Shown here: in pieces, positions 10,209 to 18,270 of the stretch
How the letters are laid out: each line of letters starts with the position of its first letter
Position numbering within the stretch: position 1 is the first letter of the stretch
Assembly: GCF_034087045.1 (NCBI RefSeq)
Contig: NZ_CP139247.1
Location: 3,374,001-3,438,000 of the forward strand
Direction: 5' to 3'
Length of the DNA: 64,000 nt
Origin: Chitinophaga sancti
GTDB lineage: Bacteria > Bacteroidota > Bacteroidia > Chitinophagales > Chitinophagaceae
The notes under the pieces: generated by a model
Told to the model about the DNA's origin: nothing
Database searches by the model: none
What the model saw: the letters and a program-made list of their open reading frames with translations, nothing else
Position numbers and translations under genes: made by a program

Positions 10209-11771
10209 TTAATTCAGCGTATATCCCTTCGCAAGTATTGCAAAATCGGCGAGTTCTGCCTGTATCCAGGCGGCATCTTTATTTAATTCTTTTGCCATTA
10301 TTTGTGCTACGACTGGTGCCGCAGCTATGGCTGCATGTACATCCAGGAATAGTAAGCGAAGACGGCGTCCCAGCACATCTTCTACACGGCGTGCATACTC
10401 ATTCCGAATGGCCCAGATAACCATTGCTTTATTGTACGGAAAGTTAGACACCAGCAAGTCTCCCAGTGAATGATCTTCAGCAACCAGTTTGTTGATTGCA
10501 GTTATATCTGCACCATAAAAACGTAGCGGATCATTCTCGTCGCTCAGTTGTACATAACCATGGATAGGCAGGTGTTCTGTCTTACATTCCTTAGCGGTCA
10601 GCACACCTGTTTCAATGGCTTTGTCTATTGTATCCTGTGCCATTCTGCGGAAGGTAGTCCATTTACCCCCCGTAATAGTGATCAGTCCTGATTCGGATAC
10701 AATGATCTTATGACTACGTGATATTTCTTTTGTTTTAGCACCATCTTTACTTGGTGCAGCCAGTGGACGCAGACCGGCAAATACTGCCAGCACATCTTTG
10801 CGGGTAGGTTTTTTTGTCAGGTATTTGGCAGCAGTGTTGAGAATGAACTCAATTTCCTGCTCCAGTGCATGTGGTTCCAGTTCAGGATGATCGCGCAGGG
10901 TATCGGTTGTACCTACGATCAGTTTACCATGCCATGGCACAGCAAATAATACGCGGCCGTCATCTGTTTCAGGGATCATGAGGGCATTGTCGCCAGGCAG
11001 GAAAGAATGATCCAGGGTGATGTGTACCCCCTGACTTGGTCTTACCATGTGTGGAGCATCCGGACGGTCCATGTGCAGAATGTTGTCAACATATACTCCG
11101 GTAGCGTTGATTACTACCTTGCCTGTTGCTTCGTAAGTTTCGCCGGTTTCGATGTCCTTCGCAATAATGCCGCTCACTTTCTTATTATTATCTTTCAATA
11201 AGCCGGTTACCTTCACGTAGTTCAGCACGGTGGCGCCGTTTTCGATGGCGGTCTGGGCTATGTTCAGCGCCAGACGGCTATCGTCAAACTGGCCATCATG
11301 GTATACTACGCCACCTTTCAGCCCTTCCTGTCTGATAGTAGGCAGGGCTTCGATAGTTTTCTTTTTGCCTATATACTTAGAAGCACCAAGGCTTAATTTA
11401 CCGGCCAGTAAATCGTAAAATTTCAGACCGAGTGTATACTTAATATTATTAAACCAGGAGTAATTCGGAATAACGAAAGTTTCGTTTTTTGTCAGGTGAG
11501 GTGCATTTTTCAGTAATAATCCCCTCTCGTGGCAGGCTTCTCTTACCAGGCCAAGGTCTCCCTGCGCCATATAGCGCACGCCGCCATGGACAAGTTTGGT
11601 CGCTTTGCTCGAAGTGCCTTTCGAATAGTCTGCCTGCTCTACCAGCAAGGTCTTATACCCTCTGGTAGCAGCGTCCATCGCGGTGCCAAGACCTGTTGCG
11701 CCGCCGCCAATAACAATAACATCCCATGACTTAGTGGAGGATAGGTCCGATATTAACTGCAATCTGTTCAT
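10209..11771 (-). CDS. glpD: Glycerol-3-phosphate dehydrogenase, FAD-dependent (aerobic type)
   Basis: A 520-residue flavoenzyme that oxidises sn-glycerol 3-phosphate to dihydroxyacetone phosphate and passes electrons to the quinone pool at the inner face of the membrane. It has the N-terminal FAD fold VIVIGGGATGLGTAMDAATRGYKT, the family signature SKATKLVHGGVRYM, GVHITLDHSFLPG, LFAVPWHGKLIVGTTDT and GGKWTTFRRMAQDT, and a C-terminal helical domain (RNEYARRVEDVLGRRLRLLF). It is the first gene of the minus-strand glycerol cluster and is divergent from the GlpR-like repressor gene, with a 177-bp intergenic region that holds repeated operator-like sequences. Confidence 0.95.
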   Translation of the reverse strand: MNRLQLISDLSSTKSWDVIVIGGGATGLGTAMDAATRGYKTLLVEQADYSKGTSSKATKLVHGGVRYMAQGDLGLVREACHERGLLLKNAPHLTKNETFVIPNYSWFNNIKYTLGLKFYDLLAGKLSLGASKYIGKKKTIEALPTIRQEGLKGGVVYHDGQFDDSRLALNIAQTAIENGATVLNYVKVTGLLKDNNKKVSGIIAKDIETGETYEATGKVVINATGVYVDNILHMDRPDAPHMVRPSQGVHITLDHSFLPGDNALMIPETDDGRVLFAVPWHGKLIVGTTDTLRDHPELEPHALEQEIEFILNTAAKYLTKKPTRKDVLAVFAGLRPLAAPSKDGAKTKEISRSHKIIVSESGLITITGGKWTTFRRMAQDTIDKAIETGVLTAKECKTEHLPIHGYVQLSDENDPLRFYGADITAINKLVAEDHSLGDLLVSNFPYNKAMVIWAIRNEYARRVEDVLGRRLRLLFLDVHAAIAAAPVVAQIMAKELNKDAAWIQAELADFAILAKGYTLN

Positions 11772-11790
11772 AAAGTAAGGAGTTTAAACT

Positions 11791-11842
11791 AAAAGAAACT
11801 TTCTAAATGTTTCTTTTGCTTTTATAAAGTTGTTTCGTTTTG
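11791..11842. promoter_or_regulatory. Operator-like repeats between glpD and the GlpR-type gene
   Basis: An inverted repeat AAAAGAAAC/GTTTCTTTT (11791-11799 and 11809-11817) is followed by a further copy GTTTCGTTTTG (11832-11842). TTTC-type repeats are common operators of DeoR-family repressors, and the position 20-70 bp before glpD fits repression of glpD. Assignment to the adjacent repressor is inference. Confidence 0.5.
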
Positions 11843-11948
11843 TTATTATTTCCAAATTTTTCTTGAGATTTAAGCTTTTTTTAGGAAAAAAGTCAACCTT
11901 GCATTACTTTTCAGTTACTATTTACCAATTTAATACCAGGCCATAGTT

Positions 11949-12719
11949 ATGAAATTCGAATCTATGTCACAACGGCACGCTTATATCCTGGAACGCCTGC
12001 AGGCAGAAGGGAATGTTCGGGTGGCCGATCTGTTTGAGGCGTTGGATGTTTCGGCGGTAACTATCCGTAAGGATCTTAAGATGTTGGAGGACAAGAAATT
12101 ATTGTTTCGCACACATGGAAATATCAGTAGGGCTAACCCCTATACAAAGGATAGGAATGTCAATGAAAAAGAGAACATCCTGGCGGATCAGAAGATCCTC
12201 ATTGGCAAGCGGGCCGCAGAAATGATAGAGCCGGATGATGCGATCATTATCGCATCGGGCACCACTGTATTGCAGGTAGCGAAAGCGATACCGCCGGAGT
12301 TGCGGGTCACCGTACTCACTTCCGCCATGAATATTTCCATGGCGCTGCTGGACAAACCTAATATAGAGATTGTGCAGCTGGGAGGGATCGTACGCAAAAC
12401 ATCTACTTCTGTTACAGGCACTTATGCCGAAGGAATCCTGGATCACTTTACCTGTAGTAAGTTGTTCCTCGGGGTAGATGGTATTGATATGGAACAGGGA
12501 TGTACCACTTCCAATATGATGGAAGCACTACTCAATAAGGCCATGATCCGCACGGCTCAGAAAACCATCATAGTGACTGACTCTTCGAAGTTTGGCAAAC
12601 GTGGGTTTGGGAAGATTTGCCCATTAGGGGATATAGATCAGATAATTACAGATGATGGGATTAGTCCTGCCATGATGCGGGACCTGGAGAACATGGGGGT
12701 GGAAGTAATTGTTGTGTAG
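11949..12719 (+). CDS. glpR: DeoR-family transcriptional repressor, GlpR-type
   Basis: A 256-residue protein. The N-terminal winged helix (residues about 5-60: RHAYILERLQAEGNVRVADLFEALDVSAVTIRKDLKMLEDKKLLFRTHG) is typical of DeoR. It is followed by the sugar-phosphate isomerase-like sensor domain (ILIGKRAAEMIEPDDAIIIASGTTVLQVAKAI...IVQLGGIVRKTSTSVTG...KLFLGVDGID, TDSSKFGKRGFGKI). Members bind phosphorylated sugars; by analogy with GlpR the inducer here would be glycerol 3-phosphate. Divergence from glpD, which heads a glycerol gene cluster, supports this. The symbol rests on context; the ligand is not proven by sequence. Confidence 0.85.
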   Translation: MKFESMSQRHAYILERLQAEGNVRVADLFEALDVSAVTIRKDLKMLEDKKLLFRTHGNISRANPYTKDRNVNEKENILADQKILIGKRAAEMIEPDDAIIIASGTTVLQVAKAIPPELRVTVLTSAMNISMALLDKPNIEIVQLGGIVRKTSTSVTGTYAEGILDHFTCSKLFLGVDGIDMEQGCTTSNMMEALLNKAMIRTAQKTIIVTDSSKFGKRGFGKICPLGDIDQIITDDGISPAMMRDLENMGVEVIVV

Positions 12720-12740
12720 GGAGTATCCCTATAAAAAGAT

Positions 12741-12767
12741 GAAGGCCAACCCGGGAAGGTGGCCTTC
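12741..12767 (+). terminator. Hairpin after the GlpR-type gene
   Basis: GAAGGCC (12741-12747) pairs with GGCCTTC (12761-12767), extended inward by ACC/GGT with one bulged A. It begins 21 bp after the stop codon. The T-tract is poor. Confidence 0.5.
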
Positions 12768-12936
12768 TATTGCGTTGCTTCCCGTTCTGATTCGGGTTGC
12801 TGCTTTGTCGTAAAAAAAGAGGGTTAACAAACGACGAAAGCTATATAATTGCCCTGTTGTTGTGGGCAAGCGTGGTTATTATGAGGAACTATCTCGTTAT
12901 CAATGAATGCTGAGGGTTTGCATAGGAGAAGGAATT

Positions 12937-14052
12937 TTACAATATATGTATCACTCCATCTTTTGAAATATTATAAGACACTTCTTTTGTGTCAGTCAGT
13001 TGTTGCAACAGGTGGATAATCGGCTTGCTCTTATCCAGGATTACACCAATAAATTTCTTGCCGGCAGCAGACTTTTCTACAATCATTTTCACTTTCATAT
13101 TTCTACCTACTACTTCTGCTATCCGTTCGATAGTGACATTATCAGGAAATACGATAATACCTTGTCTCCAGCTCAGTACTTCATCTGCATCAAATTCACT
13201 GATGGAGATGGACGTAGAGTTGATGGTAGCGGCTTTGCCCGGAACCAGGAGCGCATTGCTTTCGCCTTCGGCTACTTTTACGCTACCCTGTACAAGGCTA
13301 ATTCTGGCGATTCCGTTATCGTACGTATTGACATTAAATTCTGTACCCAATACATCTACCTGCCTGTTCAGAGGAAGGTGTACGATAAAGGGCTGACCTG
13401 CCTTAGGGGCGACTTTTACATAAGCTTCTCCATCTATACTGATTTCTCTTTTGGTCCCTTCGAATTTCAACGGGAAAGACAGGCGGGAGGTATTATTTAA
13501 TAATACTTCTGATCCGTCAGCCAGTATGACTTTATAATTGTTTTTGCCCTTTGGCACGGTCAACACACCCAAATCGTGATTAGTACTATTCAAAGAGCTA
13601 AAGGTGAGCGAGCCGGTTTCCGGATGCAATGCTATGCCGTTCACATTTGTGGGAGCATTGTTTTCCAGGTTAATTTCCTGCTGGCCTATTTTCAATAAAA
13701 TGGTTTTACCATCTTCCCATGATGCCAGGGCCGTCGGTTGTTGTTGGGTCAATAAATAAAGAGACAATCCACCAACAAGACCAATCGAGCAGGCAGCGGC
13801 GGCAAATACGCGGATATACCGGTTGCGCACGCGCCTTTTGGCATTGATAATCAACTCTGCTGCTGAGATGCTGCCACCTGCGTAGGTGACCAGGTTTTCT
13901 TTTTCCATGTCTTCACGGATCTCATCATACAGCGACTGAAGCTCCGGCCGGTCGATCATCAACTTGTCCAGTTGAATTTTTTCGTCCGGTGTGATCGTTC
14001 CCAGAATGTCTGCCACGATCAAGGTTTGTATGTCAATAGCTTCAATATCCAT
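12937..14052 (-). CDS. FecR-type anti-sigma factor
   Basis: About 371 residues from the ATG at 14052; a longer frame begins with TTG at 14073 but overlaps a promoter-like -10. Residues about 1-80 form the cytoplasmic sigma-binding region, one membrane segment follows (about 85-105: VFAAAACSIGLVGGLSLYLL), then a periplasmic FecR domain (VPKGKNNYKVILADGSEVLLNNTSRLSFPLKF...GEAYVKV...VLGTEFNVNTY) and a C-terminal DUF4974-like domain. In this family the periplasmic part senses the TonB-dependent receptor's N-terminal signalling domain and releases the partner ECF sigma factor. The sigma gene lies directly upstream on the same strand, and the receptor (with STN domain) is divergent. Confidence 0.9.
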   Translation of the reverse strand: MDIEAIDIQTLIVADILGTITPDEKIQLDKLMIDRPELQSLYDEIREDMEKENLVTYAGGSISAAELIINAKRRVRNRYIRVFAAAACSIGLVGGLSLYLLTQQQPTALASWEDGKTILLKIGQQEINLENNAPTNVNGIALHPETGSLTFSSLNSTNHDLGVLTVPKGKNNYKVILADGSEVLLNNTSRLSFPLKFEGTKREISIDGEAYVKVAPKAGQPFIVHLPLNRQVDVLGTEFNVNTYDNGIARISLVQGSVKVAEGESNALLVPGKAATINSTSISISEFDADEVLSWRQGIIVFPDNVTIERIAEVVGRNMKVKMIVEKSAAGKKFIGVILDKSKPIIHLLQQLTDTKEVSYNISKDGVIHIL

Positions 14053-14062
14053 AGTTGATATA

Positions 14063-14095
14063 ATTATAGACAATCCTAAAATCCAAAAAGTATGA
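14063..14095 (-). promoter_or_regulatory. Putative ECF-sigma promoter before fecR
   Basis: Read on the minus strand: TCATACTTTTTGG (14095-14083), 9 bases, then TTGTCTATAAT (14073-14063). The same 13-base block, the same 9-base spacing and a -10 with one difference occur before susC. Seen as CATACTT-N16-GTCTA, it has the spacing of ECF promoters. The resulting leader before the fecR ATG at 14052 would be only about 8 bases. Confidence 0.6.
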
Positions 14096-14110
14096 GTGAG
14101 GAGAAAAAAA

Positions 14111-14644
14111 TTATTTTAACTGTAGTTTATTGCGGATAATCTTCAGTGAGGAGTACAATTGAGTTTTCACGGTATTGACAGAAATACCTTCAATTTTGGC
14201 CACTTCCTTGTGCGGGCGGCCTTCCATATATACCATTTCCACTGTTCGGCGGCTTTTGTCAGGGAGTTCCTGCATAAGCCGGGTGATGTCTTCCATTTGT
14301 TCATTTTCAGGTTTTTCAGGGGACTGTACCTCTGTGTTCATGTCAGAGTACTGTTGGTTACGCCTGGTAAGGTTGGTGTCATGCTTTATCTTGTTCAAAC
14401 AACTGTTTGCAGCCATACGGGTGAGGTATGCCCTGACTGCGGTGTTCACTTCAATGTCTTTTCTTTTATTCCACAGGTTGATAAATACTTCCTGGGTCAC
14501 ATCTTCTGCATCATGAATATTACGCAGGATGCGGAAGGCAGCCACGAACACATCCCTGCGATATTTGTTATATATCTCAGCGTATGCGAGTTCGTTTCCG
14601 TCTTTAATAAGCTGAAATAGCTTTACGTCCTGCTCTTGAATCAT
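14111..14644 (-). CDS. ECF RNA polymerase sigma factor
   Basis: About 177 residues from the ATG at 14644 (MIQEQDVKLF); a start seven codons upstream at 14665 is also open. Region 2 is at residues about 10-80 (LAYAEIYNKYRRDVFVAAFRILRNIHDAEDVTQEVFINLW) and region 4 at about 115-170 (LPDKSRRTVEMVYMEGRPHKEVAKIEGISVNTVKTQLYSSLKIIRNKL). It is the FecI-like type that pairs with FecR anti-sigma factors and drives SusC/SusD transport genes in Bacteroidota. The gap to fecR is about 58 bp and holds a promoter-like motif also present before susC, suggesting that this sigma factor reads both. Confidence 0.92.
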   Translation of the reverse strand: MIQEQDVKLFQLIKDGNELAYAEIYNKYRRDVFVAAFRILRNIHDAEDVTQEVFINLWNKRKDIEVNTAVRAYLTRMAANSCLNKIKHDTNLTRRNQQYSDMNTEVQSPEKPENEQMEDITRLMQELPDKSRRTVEMVYMEGRPHKEVAKIEGISVNTVKTQLYSSLKIIRNKLQLK

Positions 14645-14734
14645 TATATTCGGATTTAGGTACAAGATTTACTTATCCTGATTAATCTGGTTCATTATTA
14701 TTATTGGGGTTTGTTTTAGTGGAATTATTCCTGC

Positions 14735-14742
14735 CAAAAATA
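14735..14742 (-). promoter_or_regulatory. Candidate -7 box for the ECF sigma gene
   Basis: The minus strand reads TATTTTTG, an exact TAnnTTTG match, about 90 bp before the sigma start. This would be a housekeeping promoter giving basal sigma expression. No -33 element was recognised. Confidence 0.4.
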
Positions 14743-14800
14743 GTTAAATTTTCAGAATGTCATTATGAGTATAAAAATGATTAATTTTCCACTCATATTA

Positions 14801-14833
14801 TCATACTTTTTGGCGATCAGAGTTGTCTATTAT
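14801..14833 (+). promoter_or_regulatory. Putative ECF-sigma promoter before susC
   Basis: TCATACTTTTTGG (14801-14813), 9 bases, TTGTCTATTAT (14823-14833), matching the motif before fecR in sequence and spacing. It is 65 bp before the susC ATG and equals CATACTT-N16-GTCTA. An inverted repeat ATGAGT/ACTCAT lies just upstream (about 14765-14796). Confidence 0.65.
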
Positions 14834-14897
14834 GCCCCAGTGCTGTTGTCCAAATTATCTATCCTCTGATTTTTGCCAGTAAGGTCCCTTATCAAAT

Positions 14898-17800
14898 ATG
14901 AGAAGAATTTTTGCGGCCAATGGTGCTTTTTATGTAGTACTATGCCTGCTATTCTTACTGAGAGCAAGCATACCTGCATTCGCGCAAACCCCGGCTCCGT
15001 CTGATGTGAACGAGATGTTGAATAAGAGGATGGATCTTTCGGTGTCCAATAAATCATTAAAAGCCATCTTTAAGCTGATCAGTTCCACGACCGGCTTGCA
15101 CTTCATTGCTTCCGCAAATCAGCTGGATGTAACGGATCATTATTCTATTTACGCAAGTAACTTTTCAGTAACACAAATATTGTTTGAATTGTTGGGCAGA
15201 CAGGGTTTTACCTGGACGGTCAGAGGGAATATGGTGGTATTTAGCCGGTCAGGACCATTAATTCCATTACCACCGAATTCGATTGCAAAGAAAATTTCCA
15301 GCAAATTAAATGTCGTAACGGGTATTGTGATGGATGAGAAAGGAGCGGTGTTACCTGGAGCAACAGTAAGGATCAGTGGAACGAACCTGGGTGGTACCAC
15401 GGATGAGACGGGAAGGTTTACTTTTATGACGGAAAAGGAAGATGTGGTCCTGTATGCTACATATACAGGATATATGCCTGCCGGGGTGGAGGCGAATATT
15501 GATGATTCTATCAGGATAAAATTAGTGTTGGCGAATAATGTGCTGGATGAGACGGTGATCATGGCGTATGGTATTACCACCCGGAGAACGAATACCGGCA
15601 GTATCGGCAAAGTATCTTCCAGCGAGATCTCCCGCCAGCCGGTGGTAAATTTATTAGGTGCTTTGGAAGCACGAATTCCCGGATTGGCAGTGACACCGTC
15701 AAGTGGGGTAAATGGAACGAGCTTTACGGTGCAGATCAGGGGAAGGAATTCTTTTGCAAATGGTTCGGATCCTTTATATATCATAGATGGAGTGCCTTAC
15801 ATTTCCAGCAAGACTATCAATCTGTTAGGATCGATTGCTGTGCAGAATTTTGATGCAGGCGGGATTAGCCCGTTTAATAATTTGAATAAGGAGGATATTG
15901 AGAGCATAGAGATTTTGAAGGATGCCGATGCGACGGCGATATATGGGAGCAGAGGTGCGAATGGGGTGGTATTGATCACGACTAAGAGAGGGAAAGTAGG
16001 GAATGCGTCGTTGAATCTGAAATTGAGTACGGGGATAGGAAAGGTGCCTGGTACAAGCCATTTGCTTTCAAAAGACCAATATATGGCGATGAGGAAGGAG
16101 GCGTTTGTAAATGATGGGATTACGCCGGATAACCAGGAAGGGAGCGTAGGGTATGCGCCGGATCTGATGGCGTGGAATCAGAACCGGGAGAGGGATTGGC
16201 AGAAGATGATAATTGGTGGAACGGCCAACTTAACGAATTTGAATATGGCACTGAGTGGAGGAAGTAAGGTGGTACAGTATCGGTTGAGTGGGAGTGTGTT
16301 GAAAGGGACGTCGGTGTTTCCGATAGATATGCCTTATTTGAGAGGTACGGGGGATGTGTCGGTGACGTATTTGTCTAAGAATAAAAGGTTGAGTGCGGAT
16401 TTGAATGGAAATTATGGAAAGGATCGGAATGAAATGTTCAATGGCAACTTGTTAGGTACGGTGGCGCCACCGAATGCACCTGGCCCCTGGGATGATAATG
16501 GAAAGTTGGTATGGCAGGAGAATGGGGCGGAGTCAAGTAATCCTTTGGCGGATTTGTATAAGAAGTATAGTATAAAGTCCGGAAATTTGTTGGGGAGTAT
16601 GAAATTGGGGTATAGGATTGTGGATAGTTTAAGATTCCTGTTGTCTGCAGGGTTGAATAGGTATAGGGATAATGAGAATTCGCAGGTACCGGTTTATTCC
16701 ATCAACCCGAATAAAGATTCGGCGACAAATGGATCTGCTACGTTTGGGACGCAGGAGATAAAGAGTTATATTCTGGAACCGCAGTTGGATTATACAAAGA
16801 CGTTTGGGTTTGGGAAGGTGAATGCGTTGGTAGGAACTACATGGCAATATAGTTCGAATACCAATATGGTGATAGATGCAGATGGGTTTACGGATGATGG
16901 AAGATTGGATGATATATCAGCAGCGGGTAAAACAGCTCTGTTAAGTAAGTATTCCTCGAAATACAAGTATGCGGCCTTATTCGGACGTTTGATATACAAT
17001 TATAAGGATCGCTATATCCTGAATTTTTCAGCGAGAAGAGATGGATCGAGTCGGTTTGGACCCGGAAAAAGATGGTCGAATTTTGGATCAATAGGAGGGG
17101 CATGGCTGTTTAGTAATGAAGATTTTGTAATGAATAATGTAAAATTTTTGGACTACGGAAAGTTGAGAGGTAGTTATGGGGTCACAGGTAATGATCAAAT
17201 TGGGGATTACCGATATTTGGATACCTGGTCGTCTAGCGTCAACCCTAGGCCATATCAAGGGATCATTCCATTAACTCCTGATGCATTATTAAATACCAAT
17301 TTTTCATGGGAGAGAAGTAAGAAAATTGAAACGGCTATCGAGCTTGGATTTTTGAATAATAAGTTAATTACTACCATTGCCTATTTTAATAATACGAATG
17401 ATAAACAAATAATAGCCTATAGATTACCAGCCCAAACCGGATTTTTGAATGTTATCAAAAATGAAGGGGTCGTGGTAAGGAATTCAGGATGGGAATTTGA
17501 TATGACGGCTGAAGTGATGAGGAGAAAACATTTTAGCTGGAGAGTAAATGCAAATATGACCTTTCCGAAGAACAGGTTAGTGGTATTCCCTGATATAAGT
17601 CATTATGATTATTCCCTCTATTATTCGGTAGGATATCCATTGAATGTATTGAAACATTATCATAATTTGGGTGTGGATAAAACTGACGGCCTTTATAAAT
17701 TTGAAGATGTTAACAAGGATGGTGCACTGGGTGATCCGGATTATAAAAATGAAGGAAATCTTGACCCCACATTCTATGGTGGTATTGGAAACGCATTTCA

Positions 17801-18257
17801 GTATAAGGCATTCAGGTTAGATATATTTCTCACTGTGAGAAAACAGACGGTGCCTAATTATTTCTACTCTGCATATTATAATATGCTTGCACCGGGAGTG
17901 TTGGCAAATCAGCCTAAATGGGTACTGGATAGATGGCAGCATCCCGGAGATGAGACCAATGTCCAACGATTTGTGACTGCTAATATTCTGAATGGAGAAA
18001 ACCAAAGCTATAATATTTATACTTCTGATGCAGTTTATGAGAATAATTTTTATATAAAGGTGAAGAACATTTCATTGTATTATTCAATGAATAAGAATGT
18101 GGTAAAGAAATTAAAATTGTCTGATCTTAAATTTTATTTGCAAGGCCAAAATTTATTTATTCTTACTAAGTATAAGGGATTAGATCCTGAAACACCATAT
18201 TATTTCTCATTGCCTACATTACGAATAGTAACGGCAGGATTGGAAGTGCAATTTTAA
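14898..18257 (+). CDS. SusC/RagA-family TonB-dependent outer membrane transporter with STN signalling domain
   Basis: A 1119-residue outer membrane protein that imports a nutrient, usually a glycan or peptide, with its SusD partner and TonB energy. After a signal peptide (about 1-30) comes the STN domain (about 45-115: KSLKAIFKLISSTTGLHFIASANQ...FTWTVRGNMVVFSRSG), which talks to a FecR anti-sigma factor. A carboxypeptidase-D-like beta sandwich follows (about 130-210: VVTGIVMDEKGAVLPGATVRISGTNLGGTTDETGRFTF), then the plug with the SusC signature (IDGVPYI, LNKEDIESIEILKDADATAIYGSRGANGVVLITTKRG), then the barrel ending in GLEVQF. The divergent sigma/FecR pair fits trans-envelope signalling. Base composition changes from G-rich to AT-rich near 17.1 kb. 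Confidence 0.95.
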   Translation: MRRIFAANGAFYVVLCLLFLLRASIPAFAQTPAPSDVNEMLNKRMDLSVSNKSLKAIFKLISSTTGLHFIASANQLDVTDHYSIYASNFSVTQILFELLGRQGFTWTVRGNMVVFSRSGPLIPLPPNSIAKKISSKLNVVTGIVMDEKGAVLPGATVRISGTNLGGTTDETGRFTFMTEKEDVVLYATYTGYMPAGVEANIDDSIRIKLVLANNVLDETVIMAYGITTRRTNTGSIGKVSSSEISRQPVVNLLGALEARIPGLAVTPSSGVNGTSFTVQIRGRNSFANGSDPLYIIDGVPYISSKTINLLGSIAVQNFDAGGISPFNNLNKEDIESIEILKDADATAIYGSRGANGVVLITTKRGKVGNASLNLKLSTGIGKVPGTSHLLSKDQYMAMRKEAFVNDGITPDNQEGSVGYAPDLMAWNQNRERDWQKMIIGGTANLTNLNMALSGGSKVVQYRLSGSVLKGTSVFPIDMPYLRGTGDVSVTYLSKNKRLSADLNGNYGKDRNEMFNGNLLGTVAPPNAPGPWDDNGKLVWQENGAESSNPLADLYKKYSIKSGNLLGSMKLGYRIVDSLRFLLSAGLNRYRDNENSQVPVYSINPNKDSATNGSATFGTQEIKSYILEPQLDYTKTFGFGKVNALVGTTWQYSSNTNMVIDADGFTDDGRLDDISAAGKTALLSKYSSKYKYAALFGRLIYNYKDRYILNFSARRDGSSRFGPGKRWSNFGSIGGAWLFSNEDFVMNNVKFLDYGKLRGSYGVTGNDQIGDYRYLDTWSSSVNPRPYQGIIPLTPDALLNTNFSWERSKKIETAIELGFLNNKLITTIAYFNNTNDKQIIAYRLPAQTGFLNVIKNEGVVVRNSGWEFDMTAEVMRRKHFSWRVNANMTFPKNRLVVFPDISHYDYSLYYSVGYPLNVLKHYHNLGVDKTDGLYKFEDVNKDGALGDPDYKNEGNLDPTFYGGIGNAFQYKAFRLDIFLTVRKQTVPNYFYSAYYNMLAPGVLANQPKWVLDRWQHPGDETNVQRFVTANILNGENQSYNIYTSDAVYENNFYIKVKNISLYYSMNKNVVKKLKLSDLKFYLQGQNLFILTKYKGLDPETPYYFSLPTLRIVTAGLEVQF

Positions 18258-18270
18258 TAAATTCCCCATA

